DNA of 64,000 nucleotides from a virus, in IMG/VR virus record IMGVR_UViG_3300031603_000001, positions 124,001 through 188,000 of that record, one strand, 5' to 3'. Below, piece after piece: positions 14,491-22,813 of this stretch; position 1 is the first letter of the stretch; each line of letters begins with the position of its first letter. Under the pieces are notes generated by a model. That model had not been told where the DNA came from. It saw only the letters and a program-made list of their open reading frames with translations, and did no database searches. The position numbers were made by a program, and so were the translations under genes.

Positions 14491-14712
14491 TTATTCAGAA
14501 AACGGTGATACAGCACCGTCTAAAGCGAGTACTGAACCTATGGGAACACCATAACCGACATGCCCATCAGGCATTAATGCCACATGATGAAATACAAATG
14601 GTAGTTTTGAAGCATTCTCGATTTGAATCATCATATCAGGCTCTGCAAGATAATCAAGCTTTGGTATGTAACTGTACACAGGGACTCCGCCCTCTGGTTT
14701 ACACTTGTACAT
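14491..14712 (-). pseudogene. RtcB-like N-terminal fragment (73 aa)
   Basis: Residues ~37-66 include KLPFVFHHVALMPDGHVGYG and PIGSVLALDGA, matching the conserved N-terminal part of RtcB RNA ligase (HVALMPDxHxGxGxPIG). The frame ends right where the conserved (A)VGVDIGCGM segment should follow; the rest (~330 residues, with catalytic Cys and His) is missing. AAAGGA lies before the ATG, so it may still be expressed. A short frame after the stop encodes ...RYERAGFAEEMIKKLKR, perhaps the old C-terminus or an unrelated piece. It is read as an internally deleted gene. Confidence 0.75.
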
Positions 14713-14956
14713 GATCCGTTTCCTTTTCTACATACTTACGAATTAACTTAAAGATCTCTGGGATATTAGTTAAATGAAGCTCCTTGCCGATCTTAACAGG
14801 TTCGAATGCAATAGTAAATCCATGATTACCACGGAACTTCTCAGTAACCTTTACTCCATTGATCTTATCAAGATAAATCCATGGATAATTACCTACGAGT
14901 TCAACTTTTATATCTAGCTTAGCTAGATGTGTTACAAAGGACTTTAGTTTACTCAT
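14699..14956 (-). CDS. Hypothetical protein (85 aa)
   Basis: Small mixed alpha/beta protein (VELVGNYPWIYLDKINGVKV, then NHGFTIAFEPVKIG) of a type common in phages. The start overlaps the stop of the 503-aa gene by one base and its end overlaps the RtcB fragment by 14 bases. Confidence 0.75.
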   Translation of the reverse strand: MSKLKSFVTHLAKLDIKVELVGNYPWIYLDKINGVKVTEKFRGNHGFTIAFEPVKIGKELHLTNIPEIFKLIRKYVEKETDHVQV

Positions 14957-16467
14957 TATGTAACTTTCCTTTCTACAACAGCTCCATACAAATACATATA
15001 ATTACCAGGGGAGTTTCCCTTAGTGGGATAACTAAGTCGATTCACAACAGCACGTGTTGATAATCCTAATTCATTATTAAGATGAATTAGATAAGCATCC
15101 CACATCTGATCAGATTTCTCTTTTGTTATACCTAATGCATTTCTACTATTAACATTAATTAGAAAGCCTGCAGTACCTTTTTGGGGTACCCCTTTTAGTA
15201 ATAATTTACTTATACTACGAAACAATTCAGGACGCATTATCTGAGTTAAATCTAGGCTTGCAAAGAGTAAATCTTTATTAACAACAGCCTTAAACACATT
15301 AGCATGTATGGCTTTAAAAGTTCGACGATTACCTGCAATCATATTACTTTGAATTGCCATCGTCTCTATAATTGCATATTTCTTTTTATCTAGCTCATAC
15401 CAGTCAATCTGTTTAGCATTTGGAAAGTATTCCATAATACGTAAACGCTCTGATTCGGCAGATACAGAAGGTAAAGATATTACACGAGATCCTGTAGCTG
15501 TAGGCGTTAATACCTTTTCAAGCTGTGACATGACCTCATTTATAGCAATATGTCTTTTTTGATACCATGTGTACATACGCTTCTCTTCACTAAGTGGAGC
15601 AGATATTGTACGTATAGTCGCTAAATGTTGTTGACAAGCATAAAGTACTCTTGTCTTTTTAATGAGGATATCACGATTACATATGAGGCATTTTGTTAAT
15701 TTTACCTCTCTGAATATTATACCAACAGTACTAGGATGTTTACATAGATAACCTATAACAGCAGGTTGATCTTTACGTTGATAAGGTCCATTTTTCCAAG
15801 AACGATCAACGGTCACCTCAGTGTCTTTAGGCAAGACTGTTGGTTCTATTTGTACCAGAATATCTTGACGACACTCTTTACAGAATTGTTCCCTATTTAA
15901 TCGTTTTTTAATATGTGCACGTTCTGTACAAAACAATCTACGTCTATTACAAGCTAGGCACTTAGGCCCTTTTTTGATAAATCTACGAGTAGGCTTTTTT
16001 CCACGCTCCTCATATATAAAAAGGTTAGACGTACGATTATCTCGATAAATAGGAGGATGCTTTTTATATTGAATATCTAAAGCGTATTTACTTTTATCTA
16101 AAGCATATAATACACTATCCTTTATAGCCTCATCTAGTCTATAAGCCTTTGTACGTGGCCATTTAATGCGATGTTGTTTAAGTAAACTTTCCAACGCAAA
16201 TTGCCCGCATTGTAATTCTTTTTGCAGATCCCTTTTCGTGGCATTTTCTGCAATACGCTTCAAAAACCAGTTCTTATCTTGACGCAATATAGTATTTGGT
16301 ATAACAGGAGTAGGTCTGGAAATATTATGCATAAGTAAATAATGACGTAATGTTTTACGGGTTACCCCAATTGTTTTTGACATTTCATACATATTAATAC
16401 TTTTATCTCTAATAAGTAATAACTCGTCTTTATTTCTTAATACATGATCTTGAGATAATATTGACAT
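14956..16467 (-). CDS. HTH + zinc-ribbon + Rossmann-like protein (503 aa)
   Basis: Residues ~20-50 look like a helix-turn-helix (NMYEMSKTIGVTRKTLRHYL). The middle has several Cys pairs (CLAC, C, CKEC, CLIC, CQQH) for zinc. The last ~170 residues are paralogous to the 294-aa protein at 2312-3196: ISLPSVSAESERLRIMEYFP, WYELDKKKYAII, IHANVFKAV, FASLDLTQ, GFLINVNSRNALG. Together these resemble the strand order of class I methyltransferases, but no clear glycine-rich SAM motif is seen. It could be a sequence-specific DNA or RNA modifier or a mobile-element protein. Confidence 0.75.
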   Translation of the reverse strand: MSILSQDHVLRNKDELLLIRDKSINMYEMSKTIGVTRKTLRHYLLMHNISRPTPVIPNTILRQDKNWFLKRIAENATKRDLQKELQCGQFALESLLKQHRIKWPRTKAYRLDEAIKDSVLYALDKSKYALDIQYKKHPPIYRDNRTSNLFIYEERGKKPTRRFIKKGPKCLACNRRRLFCTERAHIKKRLNREQFCKECRQDILVQIEPTVLPKDTEVTVDRSWKNGPYQRKDQPAVIGYLCKHPSTVGIIFREVKLTKCLICNRDILIKKTRVLYACQQHLATIRTISAPLSEEKRMYTWYQKRHIAINEVMSQLEKVLTPTATGSRVISLPSVSAESERLRIMEYFPNAKQIDWYELDKKKYAIIETMAIQSNMIAGNRRTFKAIHANVFKAVVNKDLLFASLDLTQIMRPELFRSISKLLLKGVPQKGTAGFLINVNSRNALGITKEKSDQMWDAYLIHLNNELGLSTRAVVNRLSYPTKGNSPGNYMYLYGAVVERKVT

Positions 16468-16499
16468 ATAGCCTCCTATTATGATTAGCTTAAAGAAAT

Positions 16500-16529
16500 C
16501 CCTACACCCGGCAAAAGCAGGGCGTAGGG
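16500..16529 (-). terminator. Terminator-like hairpin
   Basis: CCCTACGCCC and GGGTGTAGGG form a 10-bp stem with an ~10-base loop on the minus strand. It lies between the coiled-coil gene and the 503-aa gene. There is no long T run, so strength is uncertain. Confidence 0.5.
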
Positions 16530-16545
16530 TACAACTAGGTGAATC

Positions 16546-17319
16546 TTAGTGCTGACCTGCAGCGATCGCCAGAACCGATTTCATCTCTGTACTATTACGC
16601 AGTTCATCAAGAATAGCACGACCATTGTCGGTACCTTCCAATGCGAGAGCAGTGAACTTGGCACGAGCGGCACGTTCTAATGCTGGCATCTCTTGGAGTT
16701 GACGCTGGAGTAAGCTGATATCCGCTATGGTCTCTTCGGTTTGTTCATCGAGAGAAGTAATTTCCTCAACAAGCTTGAGTAGCTTCTTAGGAACCTTAGC
16801 AGTAGTCTGTCCGATGAGTGCAAGATTAAGAGGCTGATACTTTGTCTTAAAGATAAAGTACAACTCTTTGTGTTCTTCCAATTCTCTGAGTTTACGTGAT
16901 ACCTCGGAATTGATATGACCGTTAGAAATCCTATATGTATTACTGACTGCATCTATCAATTTCTTAGTAGATGAGATAGTAACTTTATAAGAGAACTCAT
17001 GTTCATCTTTATCCAGATCAGGGACTGAAAAGATTGCCTGTACTGACTTGTGAACTCCAGCATGTTCAGGTATCTTACTTTCTACAGCTTTGATTGTACC
17101 AGCATTGAGTTCCATAATCGCTTCTTCACGAAGTGATTTGAGATCCCTGATAGCTGTACGCTTCCCTGCCATAGCCTCTTTAAGCTTATGCTCTTGTTCG
17201 ACCATAATGACATTAAAGATTTCATCTTTAGTTACTACAGTTTTATCAGCGTTAAGCATAGCCTGAAGACTTCCCATAGGTACTATGGCATTCTTCTTGT
17301 TTTTGTCTTTTTCTATCAT
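16546..17319 (-). CDS. Coiled-coil hypothetical protein (257 aa)
   Basis: The start is the ATG at 17319, which overlaps the upstream stop (ATGA) and follows AAGGAG. Two helical regions, residues ~40-75 and ~150-235, look like coiled coil (EEHKELYF..., LDEQTEETIADISLLQRQLQ). Soluble, no recognised family. Confidence 0.8.
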   Translation of the reverse strand: MIEKDKNKKNAIVPMGSLQAMLNADKTVVTKDEIFNVIMVEQEHKLKEAMAGKRTAIRDLKSLREEAIMELNAGTIKAVESKIPEHAGVHKSVQAIFSVPDLDKDEHEFSYKVTISSTKKLIDAVSNTYRISNGHINSEVSRKLRELEEHKELYFIFKTKYQPLNLALIGQTTAKVPKKLLKLVEEITSLDEQTEETIADISLLQRQLQEMPALERAARAKFTALALEGTDNGRAILDELRNSTEMKSVLAIAAGQH

Positions 17320-18317
17320 TTGGTCTCCTTGACCTTTAGGTAGATTAGGCGTTCCTTCTCTAACCATTGATAAACGGAAGGATTCTCTTTAGCGAAAGCC
17401 TTTTTCATAGGCTTATTCCGTTTAAATATTAAGTAAGCACGCATTGCGTTTTTGAAATCTCCCATGGTACGGTATCTATCCCTTTTCCATGTAGATATCT
17501 GTTTTGTAAATTTATTATTAACACTAAGAAGCGTATCTATAATAGTTTGATATCCCGCATAGTGACTAGCACGGTACCCGCAGGTGTTAACATTTACACC
17601 AGTAACTCCTAAAGAATTTGTAAAGCTTAATATAGCTAAACGTGGTATTTGATCTGTAATACCACGAAGATCCCTAAACACAGGGTTTAGCAGCCTCAGT
17701 ATATTACTAGCAGTAGGATTATTTCTCTCAGCTTTTTCTTCATTCAATTGATGTCTTTTCTCAAGACGTTCGGCTTCTTTGTTAATATTAAGAGTCTTAC
17801 GACGCGTAGTTAATGACTTCATCCTAGCATTAAATCTATCAGGAGTGAAATTACCATGTTGATCGAAGTAGCAACGTACATCATCCGGTAGCCCACGTGT
17901 AGGATACACCTTACCATTGTATAACTTATACTTGAATTCAGGATCAGCATCATGCCTCTTAACCAAAGCGTCTATCATATCAGGACGAAACCCTCTTTTA
18001 CTAATTAAAGCAATATCATATCCTGGATAGGCTATACGACTAAGCAGTGTGTCTATCCTATGAGTAGCAGTTATCCCTTGCTCAAGTTCATCTTGATCAC
18101 GTGCCATAAGGAATGCAACATTTGATATAATCAAATCCGGAATAAACTTCTTAGGTACATTCCAGTACATATCTTTTTGCCACTTAACAGCTTCTTTGTA
18201 TCTGTAGCCTATTGAATGTATCATCTGCTCGTTGAACGTATCTTCCTCTACAGTCTTAAGATTTATCCAATACTCAGATATGAAAGGCTCCCTTATTGAA
18301 TCATAGTAATAGCGCAT
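17316..18317 (-). CDS. Hypothetical protein (333 aa)
   Basis: AAGGAGAAGG lies before the ATG at 18317, which overlaps the upstream gene by 17 bases. The product is basic and helical with a short hydrophobic strand (RLAILSFTNSLGVTGVNV). I do not recognise it. Confidence 0.8.
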   Translation of the reverse strand: MRYYYDSIREPFISEYWINLKTVEEDTFNEQMIHSIGYRYKEAVKWQKDMYWNVPKKFIPDLIISNVAFLMARDQDELEQGITATHRIDTLLSRIAYPGYDIALISKRGFRPDMIDALVKRHDADPEFKYKLYNGKVYPTRGLPDDVRCYFDQHGNFTPDRFNARMKSLTTRRKTLNINKEAERLEKRHQLNEEKAERNNPTASNILRLLNPVFRDLRGITDQIPRLAILSFTNSLGVTGVNVNTCGYRASHYAGYQTIIDTLLSVNNKFTKQISTWKRDRYRTMGDFKNAMRAYLIFKRNKPMKKAFAKENPSVYQWLEKERLIYLKVKETK

Positions 18318-18633
18318 TATCCTTCTCCTTCTGTATAGCTACAGGCAGTGCGTACTTTCGGAATGCTTGATTGATATCAGCAGTGTATAACACATAGTTT
18401 GTACTTTGCTGAGCTATGTAATCAATTAGAAAGTGAACATAACGCTCTGCTTGGTACTCAGAGTTTAATATAATTAAACTAAATTGCTTACGTCCTTTGC
18501 CGACTGTGTATATAAACCACCGGTCGTCGTTAGGCTTTTTAGAGGGAACTACCTCAAGCTCTAACATATTAACATTAATATACGTTCTTGGGATTAACCC
18601 ATGTGTGGGTATCATCCCTGCGATAAACTTCAT
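18301..18633 (-). CDS. Hypothetical protein (110 aa)
   Basis: The product is mainly beta-like (RWFIYTVGKGRKQFSLIIL) with a helical C-terminus. Start and stop overlap both neighbours, so it belongs to the same operon. No family is recognised. Confidence 0.75.
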   Translation of the reverse strand: MKFIAGMIPTHGLIPRTYINVNMLELEVVPSKKPNDDRWFIYTVGKGRKQFSLIILNSEYQAERYVHFLIDYIAQQSTNYVLYTADINQAFRKYALPVAIQKEKDNALLL

Positions 18634-19211
18634 TATATTTTACCTTCCTTTATGACTTCCCAGGCTTCATCATACGTAAGGTGTACTTCAGGTAGGAATT
18701 GCATTGAGTTTGACACTACGTAAGAGTGCCAGATGTACAGGATTTTACCATCTATCTCTCTAGCTCGTTTATTATTCTCAAAAAGAGCTATCTTATTACC
18801 ACGAAATGATGTTTCATGAGCAAGCCCTACTGTAACAGCGCTTAACTCCTCAAGAGAAGTCCAAGCGTCTTCAACAGGGTTGTACCATTTGTTTCCAAAT
18901 AGACTTCGTACAGCAAATAGCTGTTTGTTGTCTACTTTGAAAGTAATAGCAGCCCGTGCTCCATCAAGGAGCATAACTGAAGTTTTAGGCATGATTCCTA
19001 CGTACGGGAGTTTGCCTGTAGGAACATTCTCCTTCCAAACAACTACTTCGTGTTCATTACCATCTTCTGTAGCTACAGGCATGGCCTTTAAAGTCTGCTC
19101 ATACCCTTGTACCCGTACAGATGGGCGCCCTGAGACTAGAGTGAACGGCCCAACAACTGTCTCGCTAGCATACTCTCGTGCGCCATCAATAGGCTTGAGC
19201 AAATCATTCAT
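18633..19211 (-). CDS. Hypothetical protein (192 aa)
   Basis: Mixed alpha/beta soluble protein (GPFTLVSGRPSVRVQGYEQ near residue 21). It shares one base with the next gene and four bases with the previous one. No family is recognised. Confidence 0.78.
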   Translation of the reverse strand: MNDLLKPIDGAREYASETVVGPFTLVSGRPSVRVQGYEQTLKAMPVATEDGNEHEVVVWKENVPTGKLPYVGIMPKTSVMLLDGARAAITFKVDNKQLFAVRSLFGNKWYNPVEDAWTSLEELSAVTVGLAHETSFRGNKIALFENNKRAREIDGKILYIWHSYVVSNSMQFLPEVHLTYDEAWEVIKEGKI

Positions 19212-19702
19212 CTGTTTTTACGTTTCGACTTCTTAGAAGCTTTCTTCTTTTTGTTACGCTTCGTACGTTGTGTGGTAACTTTGGTCTTCTTCTGAGCATA
19301 ATACTGCACAGCCTTCAGATCCAAGATAGATTTACGTATTTGCTGAGGTTTATACCCTTGTTGGGCTAAATCAACACCATAGTTAATGAGATCCTCAGGA
19401 TGCCAACCCTTCTTAACGCCATGTAACATAACGCCTTTGATAATCTGAGCAACCTTCTCCCGTAGAGTAGGCTCTTTCTCATCACCGGCAGGATAGTTAA
19501 CATCCGCCTGTTCTACGACTTTAGCATCTTCCAATTCTTCGGATTCTTCAAGTAGCTCTTCGACATCATGGATCTCTCCATCTACAATGATAGAATCTGT
19601 TGGATCAAAGTCCTCAGTGTTTAGTACTATATCAGCTTTCTCTACAGCAGTAGCCAACGTGATTTCTTCTGTATTTAACGCATCTAATTGTTCATCGTGC
19701 AT
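19208..19702 (-). CDS. Acidic protein with Lys-rich C-terminal tail (164 aa)
   Basis: The start is the ATG at 19702 because AGGA precedes it; a longer frame overlaps the phosphatase gene. The N-terminal ~75 residues are very acidic. The C-terminus is extremely basic, ending KKKKASKKSKRKNR. A similar tail (KKSRKRNR) ends the protein at 29675-29920. A nucleic-acid or membrane-binding tail is likely. Confidence 0.78.
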   Translation of the reverse strand: MHDEQLDALNTEEITLATAVEKADIVLNTEDFDPTDSIIVDGEIHDVEELLEESEELEDAKVVEQADVNYPAGDEKEPTLREKVAQIIKGVMLHGVKKGWHPEDLINYGVDLAQQGYKPQQIRKSILDLKAVQYYAQKKTKVTTQRTKRNKKKKASKKSKRKNR

Positions 19703-20075
19703 TCTGTATTCCTGACTGAACGGTAAGACCATTCATATATTCTCTCAATTTATTAACCAAGTTACCTTCGTTGTGATTATACACATCCCAGATATCCCAG
19801 GTTCGTAAAGGAACACTAGGTCCCTTATACTTTCGGTTATTCCTCATACTGGGGAATTTCTTTTGCAAAGCACGTCGTATATCATCCTTCATTACGACAA
19901 CCACATCAGCCCAGTACAAGTCTATGACTGTAACAGGGTTGAGGGCGTTTTTATCAGTACCCCCATAGCGACCTTCGTAACCAGGATACTCCAGGTTAAC
20001 CAGCTCTGCAGCGGTGCGCGAGCGAATCTTTCCTTGCAAGCAAACAAAGAGGATTCTTATAGGTTCTTTAAGCAT
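19692..20075 (-). CDS. Low-molecular-weight tyrosine phosphatase-like protein
   Basis: The start is the ATG at 20075, which overlaps the upstream stop. Residues ~7-20 are ILFVCLQGKIRSRTAAEL, the C-x5-R-S phosphate loop of LMW-PTP. Later YWADVVVVMKDDIRRAL and TWDIWDVY match the COG4551-type phage and bacterial phosphatases, with the Asp general acid near the end. Length (127 aa) is normal for that group. Substrate unknown. Confidence 0.82.
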   Translation of the reverse strand: MLKEPIRILFVCLQGKIRSRTAAELVNLEYPGYEGRYGGTDKNALNPVTVIDLYWADVVVVMKDDIRRALQKKFPSMRNNRKYKGPSVPLRTWDIWDVYNHNEGNLVNKLREYMNGLTVQSGIQNAR

Positions 20076-20274
20076 CAAGAACTTTCGGATGCACAGCGAA
20101 CAGTTGAATAACTTGCCCGCCTTTAGTAACACTTTGCACTTGAACACATAGTTGTACACTCCGCATCAAGCGCGAAAGCAATCCAGTTTTGTCTTGGCCA
20201 CTTTCTATAACAGACATGGCCCAGTCCGCGTCCTGCTGTTCTACCATTACATTTGCTTGTACAGAGATACTCAT
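20068..20274 (-). CDS. Hypothetical protein (68 aa)
   Basis: Short alpha/beta protein that overlaps the phosphatase gene by eight bases and the upstream gene by one. No family is recognised. Confidence 0.65.
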   Translation of the reverse strand: MSISVQANVMVEQQDADWAMSVIESGQDKTGLLSRLMRSVQLCVQVQSVTKGGQVIQLFAVHPKVLDA

Positions 20275-20540
20275 TAGTCGTTCATCACTTTCTCATGGTC
20301 ATCCAGCTCAGGCTGATCTGATAATAATACTTTAAGGTTAAGAACACCTGTATACCTCCAGTGTTTTAAATTGTCTTGTTTACGATATGCAAAACTAGCT
20401 AGCATCCCAAAGAATGCCATAACAACTAGTCTTCCTATAGAACCAGGAAAATACATAGCTAACCAGAATGTGACACAGCTTAATACGAGGAGAATTATGA
20501 GATATTCCATTCTACTTTTGGTGTCGAGATCTTTATTCAA
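20274..20540 (-). CDS. Small membrane protein (88 aa, start uncertain)
   Basis: Two hydrophobic segments lie at residues ~13-30 and ~34-52 (LIILLVLSCVTFWLAM; LVVMAFFGMLASFAY), followed by a polar tail. The frame opens with TTG at 20540, overlapping the upstream stop; an ATG at 20510 is the alternative. Confidence 0.65.
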   Translation of the reverse strand: MNKDLDTKSRMEYLIILLVLSCVTFWLAMYFPGSIGRLVVMAFFGMLASFAYRKQDNLKHWRYTGVLNLKVLLSDQPELDDHEKVMND

Positions 20541-20952
20541 AGAGTGCCCACTTTTCTAGATACCAATTAGAATCATTAGCATCTTTAGAGAATAGCATTT
20601 TCAATGTAATTACTCCTTCATTAGTTTGCCAGATGTATGTCCATGTTGTACATACCCAGGTTTCTTTAGCTTTTGTTCCACAATCTCGCATATCTGTTTT
20701 GCCAGGCTTGCCTATCAGATATGCTATGTTGTTAGCACCGTACCCAACTTCCATAAAAGGAAGCAAGTATTTGGCTACAGCTAGATATGTTCCAGAATCT
20801 GTTCGAGGTCCCGTCATATAAGGCTTTAGTATAGTGTACAGTGTCTTCTCTTCGTTGGAGAGTCTAGTCACTTCTCTAGTACTTAAATGCTTTTGTCCGA
20901 AGATAGAATTCAACATAACTAGACACGTTAGTGCCATTATAATACGTTTCAT
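20533..20952 (-). CDS. Exported small protein, possibly BamE/SmpA-like (139 aa)
   Basis: An N-terminal signal peptide (MKRIIMALTCLVMLNSIFG) is clear. The mature part has LIGKPGKTD...WTYIWQTNEGVITLKMLF, which reminds me of the BamE/SmpA fold (helices then a small sheet). Two Cys could form a disulfide in the periplasm. Family assignment is tentative. Confidence 0.7.
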   Translation of the reverse strand: MKRIIMALTCLVMLNSIFGQKHLSTREVTRLSNEEKTLYTILKPYMTGPRTDSGTYLAVAKYLLPFMEVGYGANNIAYLIGKPGKTDMRDCGTKAKETWVCTTWTYIWQTNEGVITLKMLFSKDANDSNWYLEKWALFE

Positions 20953-21209
20953 TATAAGGTCAATTTCTTGGACTCGTCTTCAGCCCTTTTAATGTTTTGC
21001 AAATGCTGTAAGACTATCCGCATATCTGTATGGAATTCACTATTTTGTAAACGTGCAGAACCTATCTTTTCCACTATTCCAATTAACCCTAAAACGCTTG
21101 CAGCCTTTTGAAGAGGGGACAATACATCATCAAATACATTTGTTTTACGAATAGCCTTTTCGGTATATGCTAAGGCACAGGTCAGATGACCTATTTGTGT
21201 ATTATTCAT
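20952..21209 (-). CDS. Hypothetical protein (85 aa)
   Basis: The start is set at the ATG at 21209, with AAGGA upstream and overlap with the small membrane gene before it; an earlier in-frame ATG at 21233 is possible. The product is helical with a central hydrophobic helix. No family is recognised. Confidence 0.6.
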   Translation of the reverse strand: MNNTQIGHLTCALAYTEKAIRKTNVFDDVLSPLQKAASVLGLIGIVEKIGSARLQNSEFHTDMRIVLQHLQNIKRAEDESKKLTL

Positions 21210-21339
21210 CAGATTCCTTATCAACTGGTTCATACTTATGTTTCTTCTTAAACGGACGTAATAGCCAGGCAATTACCATGCCTATTACAGTTACTTCAAT
21301 TACTCCACCGCATATACACATTAGCGTTATACCTTCCAT
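21202..21339 (-). CDS. Small membrane peptide (45 aa)
   Basis: The frame reads MEGITLMCICGGVIEVTVIG..., has one strong transmembrane helix followed by RPFKKKHK, and stops within the next gene's ATG (ATGAATAA). The start could also be the internal ATG at 21321, which has GAAGG upstream. It overlaps the end of the 75-aa gene by 44 bases. Confidence 0.55.
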   Translation of the reverse strand: MEGITLMCICGGVIEVTVIGMVIAWLLRPFKKKHKYEPVDKESDE

Positions 21340-21523
21340 ATAATGTTATTTGGCATTCTTCAATTGTTTCAGCATACCCTGTGATTTCATAAACGACTTC
21401 ACCGGTACACAATTTAGTAGGATCTTTGTCATTAGGAGAATAATGACAATAGAACTTATTACCATCTTTGATGCCTCTCAGCATAATATACCCAGAGGTA
21501 GGGATTGGTTTCTTAGTCACCAT
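21296..21523 (-). CDS. Hypothetical protein (75 aa)
   Basis: AAGGA precedes the ATG. Beta-rich small protein (SGYIMLRGIKDGNKFYCHYS). Upstream (21530-21735) is a 200-base gap with a few hairpins and a weak GTAGAGCAGG tRNA-like string, but no gene. Confidence 0.68.
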   Translation of the reverse strand: MVTKKPIPTSGYIMLRGIKDGNKFYCHYSPNDKDPTKLCTGEVVYEITGYAETIEECQITLYGRYNANVYMRWSN

Positions 21524-21735
21524 TTTTAACTTTCCTTAATAGTTTGTACAAAGATTTTTGTCTCACTACTCTGTTATCAAGCTCAGCGTCGCTGTAGTCT
21601 TCAACACAGCCCCGACCGGCGCCTCTACTTTACAGTAGTGAGCTGGGTCAGGCTCTGGCAGCCCTGCTCTACTCATAAGATTTACACATACAGCGCATAA
21701 AGATGCGAATACCTATACTATGTATGCATTCCGTA

Positions 21736-22314
21736 TTAAGCGCCTAAAGTGTTGCTTGGTAACCCAGCAGAAGGTAAACACCCAAACTCCTGCAAATAAT
21801 GCATAGGAGTGGCTACTACGCCAATGTCTTCTAAAGAACACATAGGCATGTCGGTTATACTAGCTAACTTACGGTTCATTCCAAGATAGGCAATGTCTAC
21901 TATCATAGGCTTAAAGCTATGAATGGTACCATCTGTAATCCAGACAACTACTTCTCGGTTCACAGCATTATGAGGTATGTTCACGAAATCTAAGACTGCA
22001 GATATCATATTGATAGCAGCAAAGTCTATGTCTTCTATGTACTGATCCTTAATACCAATTAGATTAATAGTAATCCTCTTGGTATAATGAATAGCAACTC
22101 TGTATGCAGTATGATCATGTACAATATGCAAGCACTGAACTGGATAATGTAAACCCTTAACGAGTTTACCTACTATAGGATCTTCAATAGCTATGATACT
22201 CATTGGTAAATGTGTACCAAGCATTTTAAGTAGCTTAGCATCTGATGAGCCAGGAGGTGCTGACATGATTGCAGACGCATCCATCTCTTCATTACGAATA
22301 TGAAACTCAGTCAT
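21736..22314 (-). CDS. Hypothetical protein (192 aa)
   Basis: The start is the ATG at 22314, nine bases after GAGG and overlapping the upstream stop. Alpha/beta protein (PMSIIAIEDPIVGKLVKG; REVVVWITDGTIHS). No family is recognised. Confidence 0.75.
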   Translation of the reverse strand: MTEFHIRNEEMDASAIMSAPPGSSDAKLLKMLGTHLPMSIIAIEDPIVGKLVKGLHYPVQCLHIVHDHTAYRVAIHYTKRITINLIGIKDQYIEDIDFAAINMISAVLDFVNIPHNAVNREVVVWITDGTIHSFKPMIVDIAYLGMNRKLASITDMPMCSLEDIGVVATPMHYLQEFGCLPSAGLPSNTLGA

Positions 22315-22543
22315 TAATAACCTCGACGTCAAAGTTCTTATCTCCCTCTAGGCGTACCCATCGGAAGTCATCTGAATCTACTGCATGCAGATTGATCCAG
22401 GGACCTGGTTCACTAGTGAAGTGTACTTTATCACGAAATCTCATGACAACCCACATAGTGCCGTTTTCATTTACACGGTTCTTACCGTGCCGGCTAATTC
22501 CAGTCAACTTGACTGTATTGCCTACCATAATTGTATCAATCAT
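22307..22543 (-). CDS. Hypothetical protein (78 aa)
   Basis: Beta-rich protein beginning MIDTIMVGNTVKLTGISRHG, perhaps a small SH3-like fold (inference). ATGA overlap with the lipoprotein gene upstream. Confidence 0.7.
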   Translation of the reverse strand: MIDTIMVGNTVKLTGISRHGKNRVNENGTMWVVMRFRDKVHFTSEPGPWINLHAVDSDDFRWVRLEGDKNFDVEVIND

Positions 22544-22797
22544 TTAAAGTACGGAAGAGTGTCCCCGGCACCGTATACAGATGCCAAACTAGTTGATAAG
22601 TAAAAGCCACTAGAGATAATTAACCTAGTATTTTTAGCATCTGTTATTACAACACTGCTGAATCCAGAACTGTCTACAGGAGATGCGGACATCACAATAA
22701 TAGAAGGTGTTAAGTCCGTAAACTTCATTTCCATTGTCTTAAATTCTGTACAACTCATCATTAGCATAGCTAGGATGATTAAACTAATCGTTTTCAT
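22540..22797 (-). CDS. Small lipoprotein (85 aa)
   Basis: N-terminus MKTISLIILAMLMMSC is a lipoprotein signal with the lipobox LMMSC at residues ~12-16, so the mature protein would be acylated at Cys16. AAGGAG lies seven bases before the ATG. Phage lipoproteins of this size often act in superinfection exclusion or lysis control, but no family is recognised. Confidence 0.75.
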   Translation of the reverse strand: MKTISLIILAMLMMSCTEFKTMEMKFTDLTPSIIVMSASPVDSSGFSSVVITDAKNTRLIISSGFYLSTSLASVYGAGDTLPYFK

Positions 22798-22813
22798 CTG
22801 TATCTCCTTCTAC

